A stretch of 64,000 nucleotides of DNA from a halophilic archaeon (GTDB lineage: Archaea; Halobacteriota; Halobacteria; Halobacteriales; Haladaptataceae), in NCBI GenBank assembly GCA_003298465.1, contig QNGA01000001.1, forward strand, positions 186,001-250,000, read 5' to 3'. Below, piece after piece: positions 1 to 9,099 of this stretch. The translations under genes were made by a program, and so were the position numbers. Every line of letters starts with the position of its first letter. The first letter of the stretch is position 1. The notes below the pieces were generated by a model. The model saw nothing but the letters and a program-made list of their open reading frames with translations. It did no database searches and was not told the DNA's origin.

Positions 1-45
1 TGCGAGACTCGCTCGCCCGCCGAGGTCCGGGAGGGGGAGCCGTGA
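1..45 (+). CDS. possible 3' end of an upstream gene (partial)
   Basis: Frame 1 is open from the window edge to a TGA at 43-45, giving 14 codons that end in ...AEVREGEP. The TGA overlaps the GTG start of the SDR gene at 42 in a GTGA arrangement, which is common between co-transcribed haloarchaeal genes. The stretch is too short to name and could simply be leader sequence. Confidence 0.3.
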   Translation, partial: CETRSPAEVREGEP

Positions 46-1076
46 CTCCGGAACTGAAGAACCTCGAAGACCAGGTGCTCGTCGTCACCGGCGCGTCGTC
101 CGGCATCGGTCTGACGACCGCGCGGATGGCCGCGGACCGCGGAGCACGGCTGGTGCTCGCCGCCCGTAGCGAGGACGCGTTGCAGGAGTTGACAGAGGAG
201 ATAACGCAGGCCGGCGGCGACGCGGTGTACGTCGTCGCCGACGTTAGCGACCGGGACGACGTCCGCGAGATAGCGCGGGTCGCGGAGGAGACGTACGGCG
301 ATTTCGACACCTGGGTCAACGTCGCGGGCGCGTTCCTCTACGGCAAACTGGAAGACACCCCCGTTGAGGACATGCGACGACAGTTCGACACCAACGTCTG
401 GGGCCTGCTGTACGGCTCGCTCGAAGCCGCCGACCACCTGAAAGAGCGCGGCGGTGCCATCGTGAACATCGGTAGCGTCGTCTCCGACCAGGCGCTGGCC
501 CTACAGGGCAGCTACTCGGCTTCCAAGCACGCCGTCAAGGGCTTCACCGACGCGTTGCGCATGGAACTGGAAGAAGAGGGCGCGCCGGTGTCCGTGACGC
601 TCATCAAACCCAGCGCCATCGACACGCCCTATCCACAGCACGCGAAAAACTACATGGACGAGGCGGCGACGCTTCCGCCGCCCATCTACGCTCCGGAGAC
701 GGTAGCGCGCTCGATACTGCACGCCGCGGAACACCCCGACCGCGAGGTGTTCGTCGGCGCGGGCGGCAAGAGCATGTCCGTGCTCGGCCACTACGCGCCG
801 AGTTTCATGGACACGCTCGTGGAGACGGTGTTCGTCCCGCTGCAGAAGAAGGACCGCCCGCCGCGTTCGGACGAGCAGAATATTCTCGACGATCCGGTCG
901 GCGACCTCGAACAGCGCGGCGACTACGAGGGTCACGTCTCCGAGACCAGCCTCTACACGAAGCTCTCGCAGCGCCGGACGACGACCGGTACGGCGCTCGC
1001 CGCCGTCGGTGTCGTCGCTCTGATGCTGTACGCGCGCTACAGGGCGATGCGCGGCAGAGACGGCGGGGACGCCTGA
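42..1076 (+). CDS. SDR family NAD(P)-dependent oxidoreductase with C-terminal membrane anchor
   Basis: This 344-residue protein is a classical short-chain dehydrogenase. The cofactor motif TGASSGIG is at residues 16-23, NVAGA at 93-97, a catalytic Ser near 145, and YSASK at 158-162 supplies the Tyr and Lys. The core ends near residue 260. A tail of about 80 residues follows, and residues 317-333 form one hydrophobic segment followed by arginines, so the enzyme is probably tethered to the membrane. The start is GTG, with the purine-rich run GGGAGGGGGAG just upstream acting as a likely ribosome site. The substrate cannot be told from the sequence. Confidence 0.9.
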   Translation: MTPELKNLEDQVLVVTGASSGIGLTTARMAADRGARLVLAARSEDALQELTEEITQAGGDAVYVVADVSDRDDVREIARVAEETYGDFDTWVNVAGAFLYGKLEDTPVEDMRRQFDTNVWGLLYGSLEAADHLKERGGAIVNIGSVVSDQALALQGSYSASKHAVKGFTDALRMELEEEGAPVSVTLIKPSAIDTPYPQHAKNYMDEAATLPPPIYAPETVARSILHAAEHPDREVFVGAGGKSMSVLGHYAPSFMDTLVETVFVPLQKKDRPPRSDEQNILDDPVGDLEQRGDYEGHVSETSLYTKLSQRRTTTGTALAAVGVVALMLYARYRAMRGRDGGDA

Positions 1077-1230
1077 GCGCCGGACGGCGGCTACCGAAGC
1101 CTCGCGTGGACGGGGCGACGCCGAGGGACGAGCGCCGGAGCGACGCGGCGAGTACGGAAGAGAGCCCGGGACGGGGTCGGCGAACCGACGCGCCGTCTCG
1201 TCGACCGAACCGGGTCCCGGGAACGGGAAA

Positions 1231-1242
1231 CCCCTTAAACGG
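1231..1242 (+). promoter_or_regulatory. TATA-like box for the HTH-ACT gene
   Basis: CCCCTTAAACGG is the only AT-rich element in the GC-rich 185-bp gap. Its centre lies about 25 bases before the ATG at 1262, the spacing expected for a leaderless haloarchaeal transcript. It therefore supports 1262 over the upstream in-frame start at 1106. Confidence 0.55.
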
Positions 1243-1261
1243 AGCCTCCGTTGTCCCAGAC

Positions 1262-1765
1262 ATGTTCGACCGCATCATGCAGAAGTTCGAGGGGAGCCCC
1301 TCCCAGCAGCAGGTCATCCGGCTGCTCCTCGAACGCGGGTTCTCGGTCAGCGACGAGGGTCGGGTCGTCTCGGGGAGCATCGAGATTCCGAACACCCAGA
1401 TAGCGCGCGAGATCGGCGTCGACCGCCGGGTCGTCGACTCGACGACGGACGCCATCCTCGAAGACGAGGAACTGCGCCGAATCTTCCAGAACATCTCCTC
1501 CATCCCGAGCCTGATGGACCTCGCGCCCGTGCTCGACCTGACCGTGCTGACCATCGACGTCGCCGACGCCGACGAGCCCGGCATCGTCGCCACGGTGACG
1601 ACGCTGCTGGCCGACAACGACATCTCCATCCGCCAGACGGTCAGCGAGGACCCCGAGTTCACCGACGAACCGCGCCTGTACATCGTGACGGACGCCGACA
1701 TCCCCGGCGACGTGCTCAACGACCTGAAGAACCTCCAGTTCATCCGGAAGATAGAGCTGAAGTGA
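1262..1765 (+). CDS. HTH plus ACT domain regulator of amino-acid metabolism
   Basis: This 167-residue protein begins MFDRIMQKFEG. An N-terminal winged-helix-like segment (about residues 10-75) contains IPNTQIAREIGVDRRVV. An ACT domain (about 93-165) contains LTIDVADADEPGIVATVTTL, the ligand-binding beta-alpha-beta pattern. Such archaeal proteins are thought to sense amino acids. The next gene is aspartate kinase, itself ACT-regulated, which fits a role in Asp-family amino-acid control. The reading frame extends upstream to 1106, but that extension is Arg/Pro-rich and crosses the TATA-like box, so ATG 1262 is preferred. Confidence 0.8.
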   Translation: MFDRIMQKFEGSPSQQQVIRLLLERGFSVSDEGRVVSGSIEIPNTQIAREIGVDRRVVDSTTDAILEDEELRRIFQNISSIPSLMDLAPVLDLTVLTIDVADADEPGIVATVTTLLADNDISIRQTVSEDPEFTDEPRLYIVTDADIPGDVLNDLKNLQFIRKIELK

Positions 1766-2024
1766 GGACGCCGCTCTCGCCCTCCTTCTCCGTCGAGTCG
1801 CTCGCGGCGACGTCGCACACGTCGTTCGCCCCCCTCCGGGAACTGTAGACGCGTCTCGGCGGCGCGAGCGACGACCGACCGCCCGACTGCCGACGGGCGG
1901 GCCGGGACGGCAACGTGCCAGAGCAGCCGATATTGGCAGAAATTCCAGACATGAAAGCAGTTATCTGGCCGCCGTTGCTACCATCGAGCATGATACACAC
2001 GTACGAACGGCGAGGGATGATGCG

Positions 2025-3209
2025 GTGCGCGTAGTCGCCAAGTTCGGGGGGACGAGCCTCGGCAGCGGCGACCGAATCAACCGCGCCGCCGACTCCGTCG
2101 CCGAGGCCGTCGCGGCGGGCCACGAACTGGTCGTGGTCGCGAGTGCGATGGGGAACACGACCGACGAACTGCTCGACGACATCGAGTTCGAGGCCGAGGA
2201 GGCCGACCGCGCCGAGATCGTCAGCATGGGCGAGCGCACCAGCGTCCGGATGCTGAAGGCGGCGCTGGCGGCCCGCGGCGTCGACGCCACGTTCGTCGAA
2301 CCGGGCAGCGACGACTGGCCCATCGTCACCGACTCGCGCGGCGAGGTCGACGCCGAGGAGACCCGCGAACGAACCCGGGAACTCGCGTCCGACCTCGACG
2401 GGACGGTCCCGGTCGTCACGGGCTTCCTCGCGGAGGACGGCGAGGGGAACGTGACGACGCTCGGCCGCGGGGGTAGCGACACGACCGCGGTGATGCTCGG
2501 TTCGTACGTCGACGCCGACGAGGTGGTCATCGTCACGGACGTCGAGGGCGTCATGACGGGCGACCCGCACGTGGTCGAGGGCGCGCGCAACGTCGGCAAG
2601 ATAACGGTCGACGAACTCCGGAACCTCTCGTTCCGCGGCGCGGAGGTGGTCGCTCCCTCGGCGCTCTCCTACAAGGACGACGACATGGGCGTCAGGGTGG
2701 TCCACTACCAGCACGGGGACCTGCTGACCGGCGGCACGAACGTCACTGGTCAGTTCCAGAACCTCATCGACATGCGGGAGTCGCCGCTGGCCTGCCTGAC
2801 CGTCGCGGGGCGGGCCGTCCGCAACCAGTCGGGCATCCTCTCGGACCTGTCGTCGGCGCTCGCGGCGGCCGACATCAACGTCGACGCGGTCGCCAGCGGA
2901 ATGGACAGCATCACGTTCTACGTCGACGAGAGCGTGGCCGAGCGCGCGGAGAACATCCTCCACCAGGAGGTGATCGAGGACGGGTCGCTGTCCAGCGTCA
3001 CGGTCGACGACGACGTGGCCGTCATCCGCGTGACGGGTGGCGAACTACCGAATCAGTCCGGCATCATCAGCGAACTCGTCGCGCCGGTCGCGGACGCCCA
3101 CATCAACATCCACGACCTCATCACCAGCGCGACCAGCGTCGCGGTCTTCGTCGCCTGGGAGGACCGCGAGCAGACGCTGGAGATAATCCAGGACCAGTTC
3201 CAGCAGTAG
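2025..3209 (+). CDS. lysC: aspartate kinase
   Basis: This enzyme phosphorylates L-aspartate in the first step toward Lys, Thr and Met. The protein has 394 residues and opens with MRVVAKFGGTSLGSGDRI, where KFGGTS (6-11) is the family signature. The amino-acid-kinase fold covers about 1-250, with FLAEDGEGNVTTLGRGGSDT as the substrate/nucleotide segment. Two ACT domains follow (about 258-325 and 335-394), each with an NQSG(I) turn, so allosteric feedback is likely. The start is GTG at 2025; a nearby ATG at 2018 is in another frame and stops at once. It lies 259 bp behind the HTH-ACT gene. Confidence 0.93.
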   Translation: MRVVAKFGGTSLGSGDRINRAADSVAEAVAAGHELVVVASAMGNTTDELLDDIEFEAEEADRAEIVSMGERTSVRMLKAALAARGVDATFVEPGSDDWPIVTDSRGEVDAEETRERTRELASDLDGTVPVVTGFLAEDGEGNVTTLGRGGSDTTAVMLGSYVDADEVVIVTDVEGVMTGDPHVVEGARNVGKITVDELRNLSFRGAEVVAPSALSYKDDDMGVRVVHYQHGDLLTGGTNVTGQFQNLIDMRESPLACLTVAGRAVRNQSGILSDLSSALAAADINVDAVASGMDSITFYVDESVAERAENILHQEVIEDGSLSSVTVDDDVAVIRVTGGELPNQSGIISELVAPVADAHINIHDLITSATSVAVFVAWEDREQTLEIIQDQFQQ

Positions 3210-3637
3210 ACGACGGTTCTTCGTTCTGGAGGTGGATTCGCGGCGGTTGCCATCGGTCGGTCGCCCCGGTCTGGACGAACGACGACCCCCATGGCGAAAT
3301 CGCGGCTTTCGAGAGGGACGCCGACGCCGGGAGCGAACGAACCGGGGGACTATCGCGATAAGAACGTACTGCGGCGCGAGCTGAACGGTGACGCTCCGAG
3401 CGGTCGACGACGACGGCGCGGTTGCCGAACGGCGCACCGAGCGTGACGCGCCGTAATCGTCCCTTTCCTCGTTTCTTCGGTCCACGTCGCCGAACGACCG
3501 CTTCGACGTTCTGGGTTGTGTCGGTTGTCCGACCGACAACCCTCACATCGGTGCCGTGGAAAGCCGAAACACTGGATTGTGACCGCGAACGGTAGCGGCG
3601 ATTTTTCCCTCGTCCTCGCGTCGCGGGAGGGGAGACG
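3210..3637 (+). other. 428-bp gap without a recognisable gene
   Basis: No convincing protein is encoded; the open frames are Arg/Ser-rich shadows. A short hairpin is present at 3523-3541 (7-bp arms GGTTGTC/GACAACC, 5-base loop), and a 10-bp palindrome TATCGCGATA at 3351-3360. GATTTTTCC near 3599-3607 may serve as the TATA-like element of the next gene. Confidence 0.5.
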
Positions 3638-4426
3638 ATGACAGAGAAAGATTCACCAAGTAGCTCGCGGCGAAACCTCCTGAAGGCGGCGGGGGCACTG
3701 GGTGCCGTCGGGGGTCTCGGCACGCTCGTCGGTGCGCAGGACCAGACGAACGAGACGCAGGGCAACCAGACGCAGGCGAACGAGACGGAGACGACGGAGA
3801 CCACGGAAACGACGGAGACGACCGGTACGTCCGGACCGGGCGCCAGGACCGTCATCCTCGGCGGACGGACGGACTTCTGGCTCGGGCTCGCGCCGCCGTC
3901 GCTCCAGGGCGCGCCGAACCCGGTGTTGCGATTCCGTCCCGGCAGGGAGTACCGGGTCACCTGGATAAACCTCGACGGGGCGAGACACCAGTTCCAGCTG
4001 CTCGGCCAGAACGGGCGCGTACTCGAGGAGACGGAGCCGACGTCTCGGCAGGGCGAGACGCGCTCGGTCACCTTCCGGGCGCGCCAGGCGATAGACCGGT
4101 ACCGCTGTCGGTTCCATCAACAGCAGATGAACGGCCGCGTCTTCCTCACCCGGCGGGGCGACGGAACCGGAACGACGGAGACGACGGTCGACGGGAACCA
4201 GACGACGGGGACGTTCGGTACCGGAACGACGGAGACGTTCGGAACTGGGACGACGGAGACGACCGGAACGTTCGGGACCGGGACGACGGAGACGACCGGA
4301 ACGTTCGGGACCGGGACGACGGAGACGACCGGAACGTTCGGGACCGGGACGACGGAGACGACTGGAACTACCAACACCTTCACGACCGAAACGAACGGAA
4401 CGTTCACGACGGAGACGACGCGGTAG
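3638..4426 (+). CDS. Tat-exported cupredoxin (halocyanin-like) with Thr-rich repeat tail
   Basis: This 262-residue protein starts with a twin-arginine signal (SRRNLLKAAGALGAVGG, about 9-25) and no lipobox. A Thr/Glu/Asn linker follows (about 34-65), then a cupredoxin-like domain (about 68-172). Likely type-1 copper ligands are His117, Cys157, His160 and Met164, with C-x2-H-x3-M in YRCRFHQQQM. It is therefore likely a surface electron carrier. The tail (about 178-262) is almost entirely Gly/Thr/Phe/Glu and contains 11-residue repeats TFGTGTTETTG. Several N-x-T sequons (NET, NQT, NGT) suggest N-glycosylation. No partner oxidoreductase is adjacent. Confidence 0.75.
   Translation: MTEKDSPSSSRRNLLKAAGALGAVGGLGTLVGAQDQTNETQGNQTQANETETTETTETTETTGTSGPGARTVILGGRTDFWLGLAPPSLQGAPNPVLRFRPGREYRVTWINLDGARHQFQLLGQNGRVLEETEPTSRQGETRSVTFRARQAIDRYRCRFHQQQMNGRVFLTRRGDGTGTTETTVDGNQTTGTFGTGTTETFGTGTTETTGTFGTGTTETTGTFGTGTTETTGTFGTGTTETTGTTNTFTTETNGTFTTETTR
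4211..4366 (+). repeat. 33-bp in-frame tandem repeat in the cupredoxin tail
   Basis: Units begin ACGTTCGG at 4235, 4268, 4301 and 4334, spaced exactly 33 bases, with a shortened 24-base unit at 4211. The copies at 4268 and 4301 are identical; the outer ones differ at a few bases. Each unit encodes 11 residues (TFGTGTTETTG). Near identity at the DNA level points to recent slippage, so copy number probably varies among strains. Confidence 0.9.
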
Positions 4427-4441
4427 CGCGCCGGTACGGCG

Positions 4442-5506
4442 CTACTGGACCTGCTCGCGGCCGTCCGACGCGGTCTCGACGACGTGGGCGTCGGACGAGT
4501 CAAACCCGACGCGAACCCGGTCGGCGTCGGGTTCGTCGGCCGCCCGGAGCGTCACCGGTCGCCCGTTCCAGTCGAGGTGGACGCGGAACGCCTCGCCGAG
4601 GAACTCGACCGTTTCGACGTGGGCTTCGAACCGGTTCTCGCCCCCGTCGAGTCGTAGCGTCTCGGGCCGGACGCAGAACGTCACCCGGTCCCCTACCGTC
4701 CCCCCGGCGTCGGGGACGACGAACTCGCTGTCGCCGACCTCGACCGTCGACCCCTTCGTTTCGACTGCAAGTACTCGTGCATCGAAGACGTTGTTCTCGC
4801 CCAGGAACTCGGCGACGAAGCGCGAGTCGGGGTTGCGGTACACCGCCTCGGGTGCACCGGTCTGCTCGATCCGACCGTCGTGCATGACGGCGACGCGGTC
4901 GCTCACCGCCAGCGCCTCCTCCTGGTCGTGGGTGACGTAGACGGTCGTGGTTCCGAGGTCGGACTGGATACGGCGGACCTGCGTCCGCAGGCGCTTCCGG
5001 AGGCGGGCGTCGAGCGCGCTCATCGGCTCGTCGAGCAGGAGCAGTTCCGGCCCGGGCGCGAGCGCCCGGGCGAGCGCGACCCGCTGTCGCTGACCGCCGG
5101 AGAGTTCCCCGGGGTCGCGGTCGCCGAAGCCGGCGAGGTCGACGAGGTCGAGCAGTTCCGCGATTCGCTCCTCGTCGGTCCGCGCGCCCGGCGGGTCGCG
5201 GAACCGCAGGCCGTAGCCGACGTTCTCCGCGACGGTCATGTGCGGGAAGAGCGCGTAGTTCTGGAAGACGATGCCGACGTCGCGCTCGTTCGGCGGGACG
5301 CCCGTCATCTCGCGGTCGCCGAACCGAACGCCGCCGCTCGTGGGGGTCTCGAAGCCCGCGATAGCCCGGAGGGTCGTGGTCTTGCCGCAGCCGGACGGCC
5401 CGACGAGCGTGAAGAACTCGCCGTCGTCGACGTGGAGGCTCACGCCCTCCAGCGCGGTCACGCCGTCGTACTCCTTGCGCAGGCTCTCCAGGTGGACCTC
5501 AACCAT
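4442..5506 (-). CDS. ABC transporter ATP-binding protein, thiamine/iron type (ThiQ-like)
   Basis: This 354-residue ATPase powers the importer encoded just upstream on the same strand. Walker A GPSGCGKT is at residues 36-43, then the Q-loop, the signature LSGGQRQRVALARAL near 135, Walker B LLLLDEP and the H-loop VYVTHDQEE. A C-terminal TOBE-like domain (about 270-350) follows. The ATG at 5506 gives the family's normal start MVEVHLESLRKEYDG and overlaps the permease stop by 8 bases. The longer frame to 5758 adds an Arg/Ser-rich stretch and is rejected. Confidence 0.88.
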   Translation of the reverse strand: MVEVHLESLRKEYDGVTALEGVSLHVDDGEFFTLVGPSGCGKTTTLRAIAGFETPTSGGVRFGDREMTGVPPNERDVGIVFQNYALFPHMTVAENVGYGLRFRDPPGARTDEERIAELLDLVDLAGFGDRDPGELSGGQRQRVALARALAPGPELLLLDEPMSALDARLRKRLRTQVRRIQSDLGTTTVYVTHDQEEALAVSDRVAVMHDGRIEQTGAPEAVYRNPDSRFVAEFLGENNVFDARVLAVETKGSTVEVGDSEFVVPDAGGTVGDRVTFCVRPETLRLDGGENRFEAHVETVEFLGEAFRVHLDWNGRPVTLRAADEPDADRVRVGFDSSDAHVVETASDGREQVQ

Positions 5507-7211
5507 ACTCCCACCGCCCGCCGAGGCGGTCGACGACGACGAAACTCGCCGCGGTGACGACGAGCAGTACCGACCCCATCGCCGTGGCCGGCCCGAGCGT
5601 TCGGTTGCCGAGGTAGCGTTCGACGGCGACCGGCATCGTGTAACTACTGCTCCCCGTGGCAAGAATAACTGTCGAGTCGAACTCGCCGATGCTGATGGCG
5701 AACGCGAACGCCGCCCCGGCGACGACGCCGGCCGCGACGAGCGGCAGTTCCACGTCAAGCAGTGCGCGGAACCGGGTCGCGCCGAGCGCCCGCGCGGACT
5801 CGACGGTCCGGCGGTCGACGTTCCCGAGCATCGGTCCGACGCTCCGGACGACGAAGGGGTAGGCCGCGACCGCGTGCGCGGCGACGATGGCGAGCGCGCC
5901 GTCGACCTGTACCCGACCGACGACCGGCAGCGGGACGCCGAAGACCAGTCCTCGCAGCATGCCGAGACCGACCATCACGCCGCTGACTGCGAACGGAGCC
6001 ATCGCCAGCGCTTCGACCGCTCGCCCCCAGCGCGACCGGGCGCGGTTCGCCAGCGCAGCGACGACGACGCCCATCGGAACCGCGGCGAGCAGGGTGCCGA
6101 CGCCGAAGGCGAGCGAGTTCCACACCGCCACCCCCGGTTTCGTCTGGAACGAGGCCCCGGTGGTCTGGCGCTGGACGAGGAACTCGTAGTACCGGAGCGT
6201 GAACCCGTTCGGCCCCGTGACGCTTTCGAGGACGGTGCTGACGAGGGGTCCGCCGAAGACGACCACGACGACGAGGCCGTACGCGCCGACGCCGACGCGT
6301 TCGAGCACCGCTCGCGGCGAGGGGTCGTCGGGCAGCAGCCGCTTCCGGGCCGGCGGTCGCGCGGCCCGCGACGCCGACGCCTGCCGGGCCTCGTACCGGA
6401 GGTAGGCGTAGGTCAGCGCGAGCGAGAGCGCCGTCTCCATCACCGCGAGCGTCGCCGCCGCCGAGTAGTCCAGGTCGCGGACGAGGCCGTATATCCACAC
6501 TTCGACCGTGGCGTAGCCGAGGCCGCCGAGTTCCAGCACGATGGGGAACGACATGAACGTGAAGATGAACGCCAGGAGCGCGCCCGTGAGCACCGCCGGG
6601 AGGAGCTGGGGCGCGAGCACGTCGACGAACGCGCGGAACCGACCCGCGCCGAGGCTGCGCGCCGTCTCGACCTCCCGGGCGTCGACGCTCTCCCACGCCG
6701 CGTTCGTGACGCGGGCGACGAGGGGGGCGTTGTAGAAGGCGTGGGCGACGATTATCGCGGGCAGGTTGTACAGCAGCGAATCGACGGGAAGCCCGCGCAG
6801 TAGCTCGCCGATGCTCAGGCCGACGAGACCGAGCAGGTCGTTCAGCAGGCCCTGCTCGCCGAAGAACGCCACAAATCCGATGACGACGAGGATGGAGGGC
6901 ATCACGAACGGGAGGATGGTCAGCGAACGGAGCGTCCGCCGGCCCGGGAACTCGTAGCGCGAGAGGACGTAGGCTCCGGGGAGGCCGAGCGCGACGCTGG
7001 CGAGCGTCGACAGCGCGGCTTGGTACGCCGTGAACCCGAGTATCTCGCGGACGAGGAACTCGTCGGAGAGCACGTCGGCGAACGCCGAGAGGCCGCCCGA
7101 CTCCGCGAAGACGATGGCGACCGGGTAGTAGAAGACGACGGCGAGCACGGCGCTGGTCGCGGCGGCCAGCAGGGCGAGCGCGTGCCGGTCGAGCCAGCGC
7201 CGGAGCGCCAT
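5499..7211 (-). CDS. fused ABC permease of a thiamine-type importer (ThiP-like)
   Basis: This 570-residue protein carries two homologous permease halves, each about six membrane segments, joined near residue 290-310 by an Arg/Ala-rich linker. Both halves have the EAA loop that docks on the ATPase: AREVETARSLGAGRFRAFVD in the first and RRTVESARALGATRFRALLD in the second. Fused permeases of this layout serve thiamine (ThiP) or iron (FbpB). The start codon directly abuts the stop of the binding-protein gene, so translation is probably coupled. The ThiB-like partner makes thiamine the favoured substrate. Confidence 0.87.
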   Translation of the reverse strand: MALRRWLDRHALALLAAATSAVLAVVFYYPVAIVFAESGGLSAFADVLSDEFLVREILGFTAYQAALSTLASVALGLPGAYVLSRYEFPGRRTLRSLTILPFVMPSILVVIGFVAFFGEQGLLNDLLGLVGLSIGELLRGLPVDSLLYNLPAIIVAHAFYNAPLVARVTNAAWESVDAREVETARSLGAGRFRAFVDVLAPQLLPAVLTGALLAFIFTFMSFPIVLELGGLGYATVEVWIYGLVRDLDYSAAATLAVMETALSLALTYAYLRYEARQASASRAARPPARKRLLPDDPSPRAVLERVGVGAYGLVVVVVFGGPLVSTVLESVTGPNGFTLRYYEFLVQRQTTGASFQTKPGVAVWNSLAFGVGTLLAAVPMGVVVAALANRARSRWGRAVEALAMAPFAVSGVMVGLGMLRGLVFGVPLPVVGRVQVDGALAIVAAHAVAAYPFVVRSVGPMLGNVDRRTVESARALGATRFRALLDVELPLVAAGVVAGAAFAFAISIGEFDSTVILATGSSSYTMPVAVERYLGNRTLGPATAMGSVLLVVTAASFVVVDRLGGRWEYG

Positions 7212-8315
7212 CTACCTGGCGACCTGGCGCGCCCACTGTTCGACCCACTCCTCGACGTTGCCCTTCAGTTCGTCGTAGGAGAATGTGACGGGGTTCTCCG
7301 GCTCCTTGGCGTACTTCCGGAACTCCTCGCCGGGCTTCGCCCAGTCGGTCGCGGGGAACTGGACGTTGAGCGTCGCTATCTTCGCCTGCACCTCCTTCGT
7401 GAGCATGAAATCGAGGAAGGCGTCGGCGAGCTTCGGGTTCTTCGCGCCGGCGAACTTCGCCATCCCCTCGGGGTTGGCGTACCCCTCGTCGTTCAGGAAG
7501 CCGACCTTGTGTTTCTTCATGTCGACGCCCTCCTGCCGGTTGGCGTACACCCGGTCGGTCGAGTAGGAGACGACGATGGGCCGTTCGCCGTTCGAGTACG
7601 CGGTGTAGGCGGCGTCCCACGAGCCGAGTATCTTGACGCCGTTTCGCTTCAGCCGCTTCCAGTAGTCGAGATACCCGTCCGGGCCTTTCTGGTGGACGGT
7701 CCACAGCAGGAACGCCCGGCCGGTCGCGGCTTGCTGGGCGTTCTCCGCGATGAGCTTGTTCGCGTACTTCGGCTTCGCCAGCTTCCCGAACGTCCCCGGG
7801 TCGTCCACCTCGTGTCCGTTGTAGACGAGGCTGATGTACCCCGTGTCGTACGGTATCGCGCGGTTCTTCGGGTCGAAGGTGAGTTCGTCCTTGACGTGGC
7901 CGTAGTTCGACAGCGCGTCGGCGACCGGAACGAAGAGGTTCCGGTTCCCCAGCTTCTCGTCGATTCTGATGAGGTGGTCGACGTTGAGGCCGACGTAGGC
8001 GTCCGCGTTCACGTCGACGCCCTGGGCCTTTCGCTGGAGGAAGTAGCTCACCTCGTTCTCCGGCGTCTGCCACTTCAGCGTCGCTTTCGGGTACTTCTTC
8101 TCGAACTGCTTCTTTATCCAGGGACCGGGCGAGCTGCTCGGCGCGTCCACGAACGAACTGTACGTGGCGACGTTCAGCGTCCCGCTCAGCTCCGTCCGGG
8201 CGGTCGTGTTCGCCGTCGTCCCGTCGGTGCCCGAACCTCCGGAGTCGCCACCGATGCAACCCGCCAGCCCTGCGATCCCGGCGGTGCCGGCTTTCAGGAA
8301 GGTGCGCCGTCTCAT
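7212..8315 (-). CDS. thiamine-type substrate-binding lipoprotein (ThiB/TbpA-like)
   Basis: This 367-residue solute-binding protein has a Tat signal with lipobox (MRRRTFLKAG...GLAGCIGG), so it is exported folded and lipid-anchored at Cys19. The mature part starts LSGTLNVATYSSFVD and contains AYVGLNVDHLIRIDE and IPYDTGYISLVYN, typical of the thiamine/iron class of binding proteins. It is the first gene of a three-gene minus-strand operon with the permease and ATPase. Thiamine is inferred from the overall pattern; iron or phosphonate substrates cannot be excluded. No TPP riboswitch motif was seen upstream. Confidence 0.82.
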   Translation of the reverse strand: MRRRTFLKAGTAGIAGLAGCIGGDSGGSGTDGTTANTTARTELSGTLNVATYSSFVDAPSSSPGPWIKKQFEKKYPKATLKWQTPENEVSYFLQRKAQGVDVNADAYVGLNVDHLIRIDEKLGNRNLFVPVADALSNYGHVKDELTFDPKNRAIPYDTGYISLVYNGHEVDDPGTFGKLAKPKYANKLIAENAQQAATGRAFLLWTVHQKGPDGYLDYWKRLKRNGVKILGSWDAAYTAYSNGERPIVVSYSTDRVYANRQEGVDMKKHKVGFLNDEGYANPEGMAKFAGAKNPKLADAFLDFMLTKEVQAKIATLNVQFPATDWAKPGEEFRKYAKEPENPVTFSYDELKGNVEEWVEQWARQVAR

Positions 8316-8337
8316 TACCCGGTGGTTACAGTCGGTG

Positions 8338-8347
8338 TTACTTAACC
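8338..8347 (-). promoter_or_regulatory. TATA-like box of the thiamine-type ABC operon
   Basis: On the minus strand GGTTAAGTAA is centred 27 bases before the ATG at 8315. This indicates a leaderless mRNA and leaves no room for an RNA leader or riboswitch. Confidence 0.6.
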
Positions 8348-8592
8348 GGCGTGATGTCGGCCGGCCGGCAGATGCGGTCGCACGGCTGGTCAGACGCGAT
8401 TTCGGCGCAAAAAACCCGAGTCGTTCGCGGGCCGAACGTCTGCGGGACCGGTTACGAGCGGTGGGCGATACAACGTCGAGCGCACCGTCGCCACCGACGT
8501 CGGAGCCGTGGTTCGGCGTCGGCGAGGCGGAAACGCTCCCACCTCGCCGGTTAGCGTACGCCGTGACTCGCGACCCGTCGTTGCGTCCGTTA

Positions 8593-9099
8593 CTAACTGC
8601 CGCCGCCGACTCGGCGAGCGGTCGTCGAGAGCAGGTTCAGGTCCGAACTGAACACCTGCGCGTCGCCGGCCAGCCGGTAGCGTGCGTCCGTCTGCAGCGT
8701 CTCTCGGGTGAACAGCAGCGTCGTGATGCCGGCCGACTGCTCGCCCTGTGCGCCGAGGCGGTAGTTGATGACGTAGCCGTTGTAGTCGTCGGGCTGGCTG
8801 ATCTCCGGCACCGTCCCGCCGCCCGGACGGCGGAGGACGTTGACGGTGGTCGACGCCTGGAGTCCCTGGGTTACCCGGAAGGTCACGTTCGGGTAGTAGT
8901 CGTAGGTGAACACCAGCACCTGCGTTCTGCCTTGCTGTGCCGCCGCGCTCCCGGACGACCCGGCGAGCCCCAGGGCGGCCGCTCCCGACGCCAGCGCACC
9001 CTTCTTCATGAAGTTGCGCCGCGATTCGTCGCCCACGTCTTCCTCGTTTTCCTCTTCGTACGCTTCCGTGTCTGTGTTTTCCATCTCGTTCTCGTCCAT
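8593..9099 (-). CDS. small Tat-exported protein of unknown function
   Basis: This 168-residue protein has an unusually long acidic lead (about residues 1-25, mostly D/E/N) before the twin-arginine motif ESRRNFMKKGALASGAAALGLAG. A likely AxA cleavage follows (SAAAQQ). The mature domain of about 110 residues is beta-rich, with TQVLVFTYDYYPNVTFRVTQ and ARYRLAGDAQVFSSDL. There are no cysteines, catalytic motifs or lipobox. It has its own promoter and no operon partner. GGAGGGGG lies about 7 bases before the ATG as a ribosome site. The function is not recognised. Confidence 0.72.
   Translation of the reverse strand: MDENEMENTDTEAYEEENEEDVGDESRRNFMKKGALASGAAALGLAGSSGSAAAQQGRTQVLVFTYDYYPNVTFRVTQGLQASTTVNVLRRPGGGTVPEISQPDDYNGYVINYRLGAQGEQSAGITTLLFTRETLQTDARYRLAGDAQVFSSDLNLLSTTARRVGGGS

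Noticed and set aside
3351..3360. Palindrome TATCGCGATA as an operator
   Set aside because: It is single, far from any start codon and expected by chance in DNA rich in CG steps.
5755..8259. 834-codon open frame on the minus strand
   Set aside because: It is an Arg/Gly/Pro-rich shadow of the thiamine-type permease and binding-protein genes in another frame.
8316..8592. TPP riboswitch before the thiamine-type operon
   Set aside because: The TATA-like box is 27 bases from the ATG, leaving no leader, and no TPP-aptamer motif was seen.
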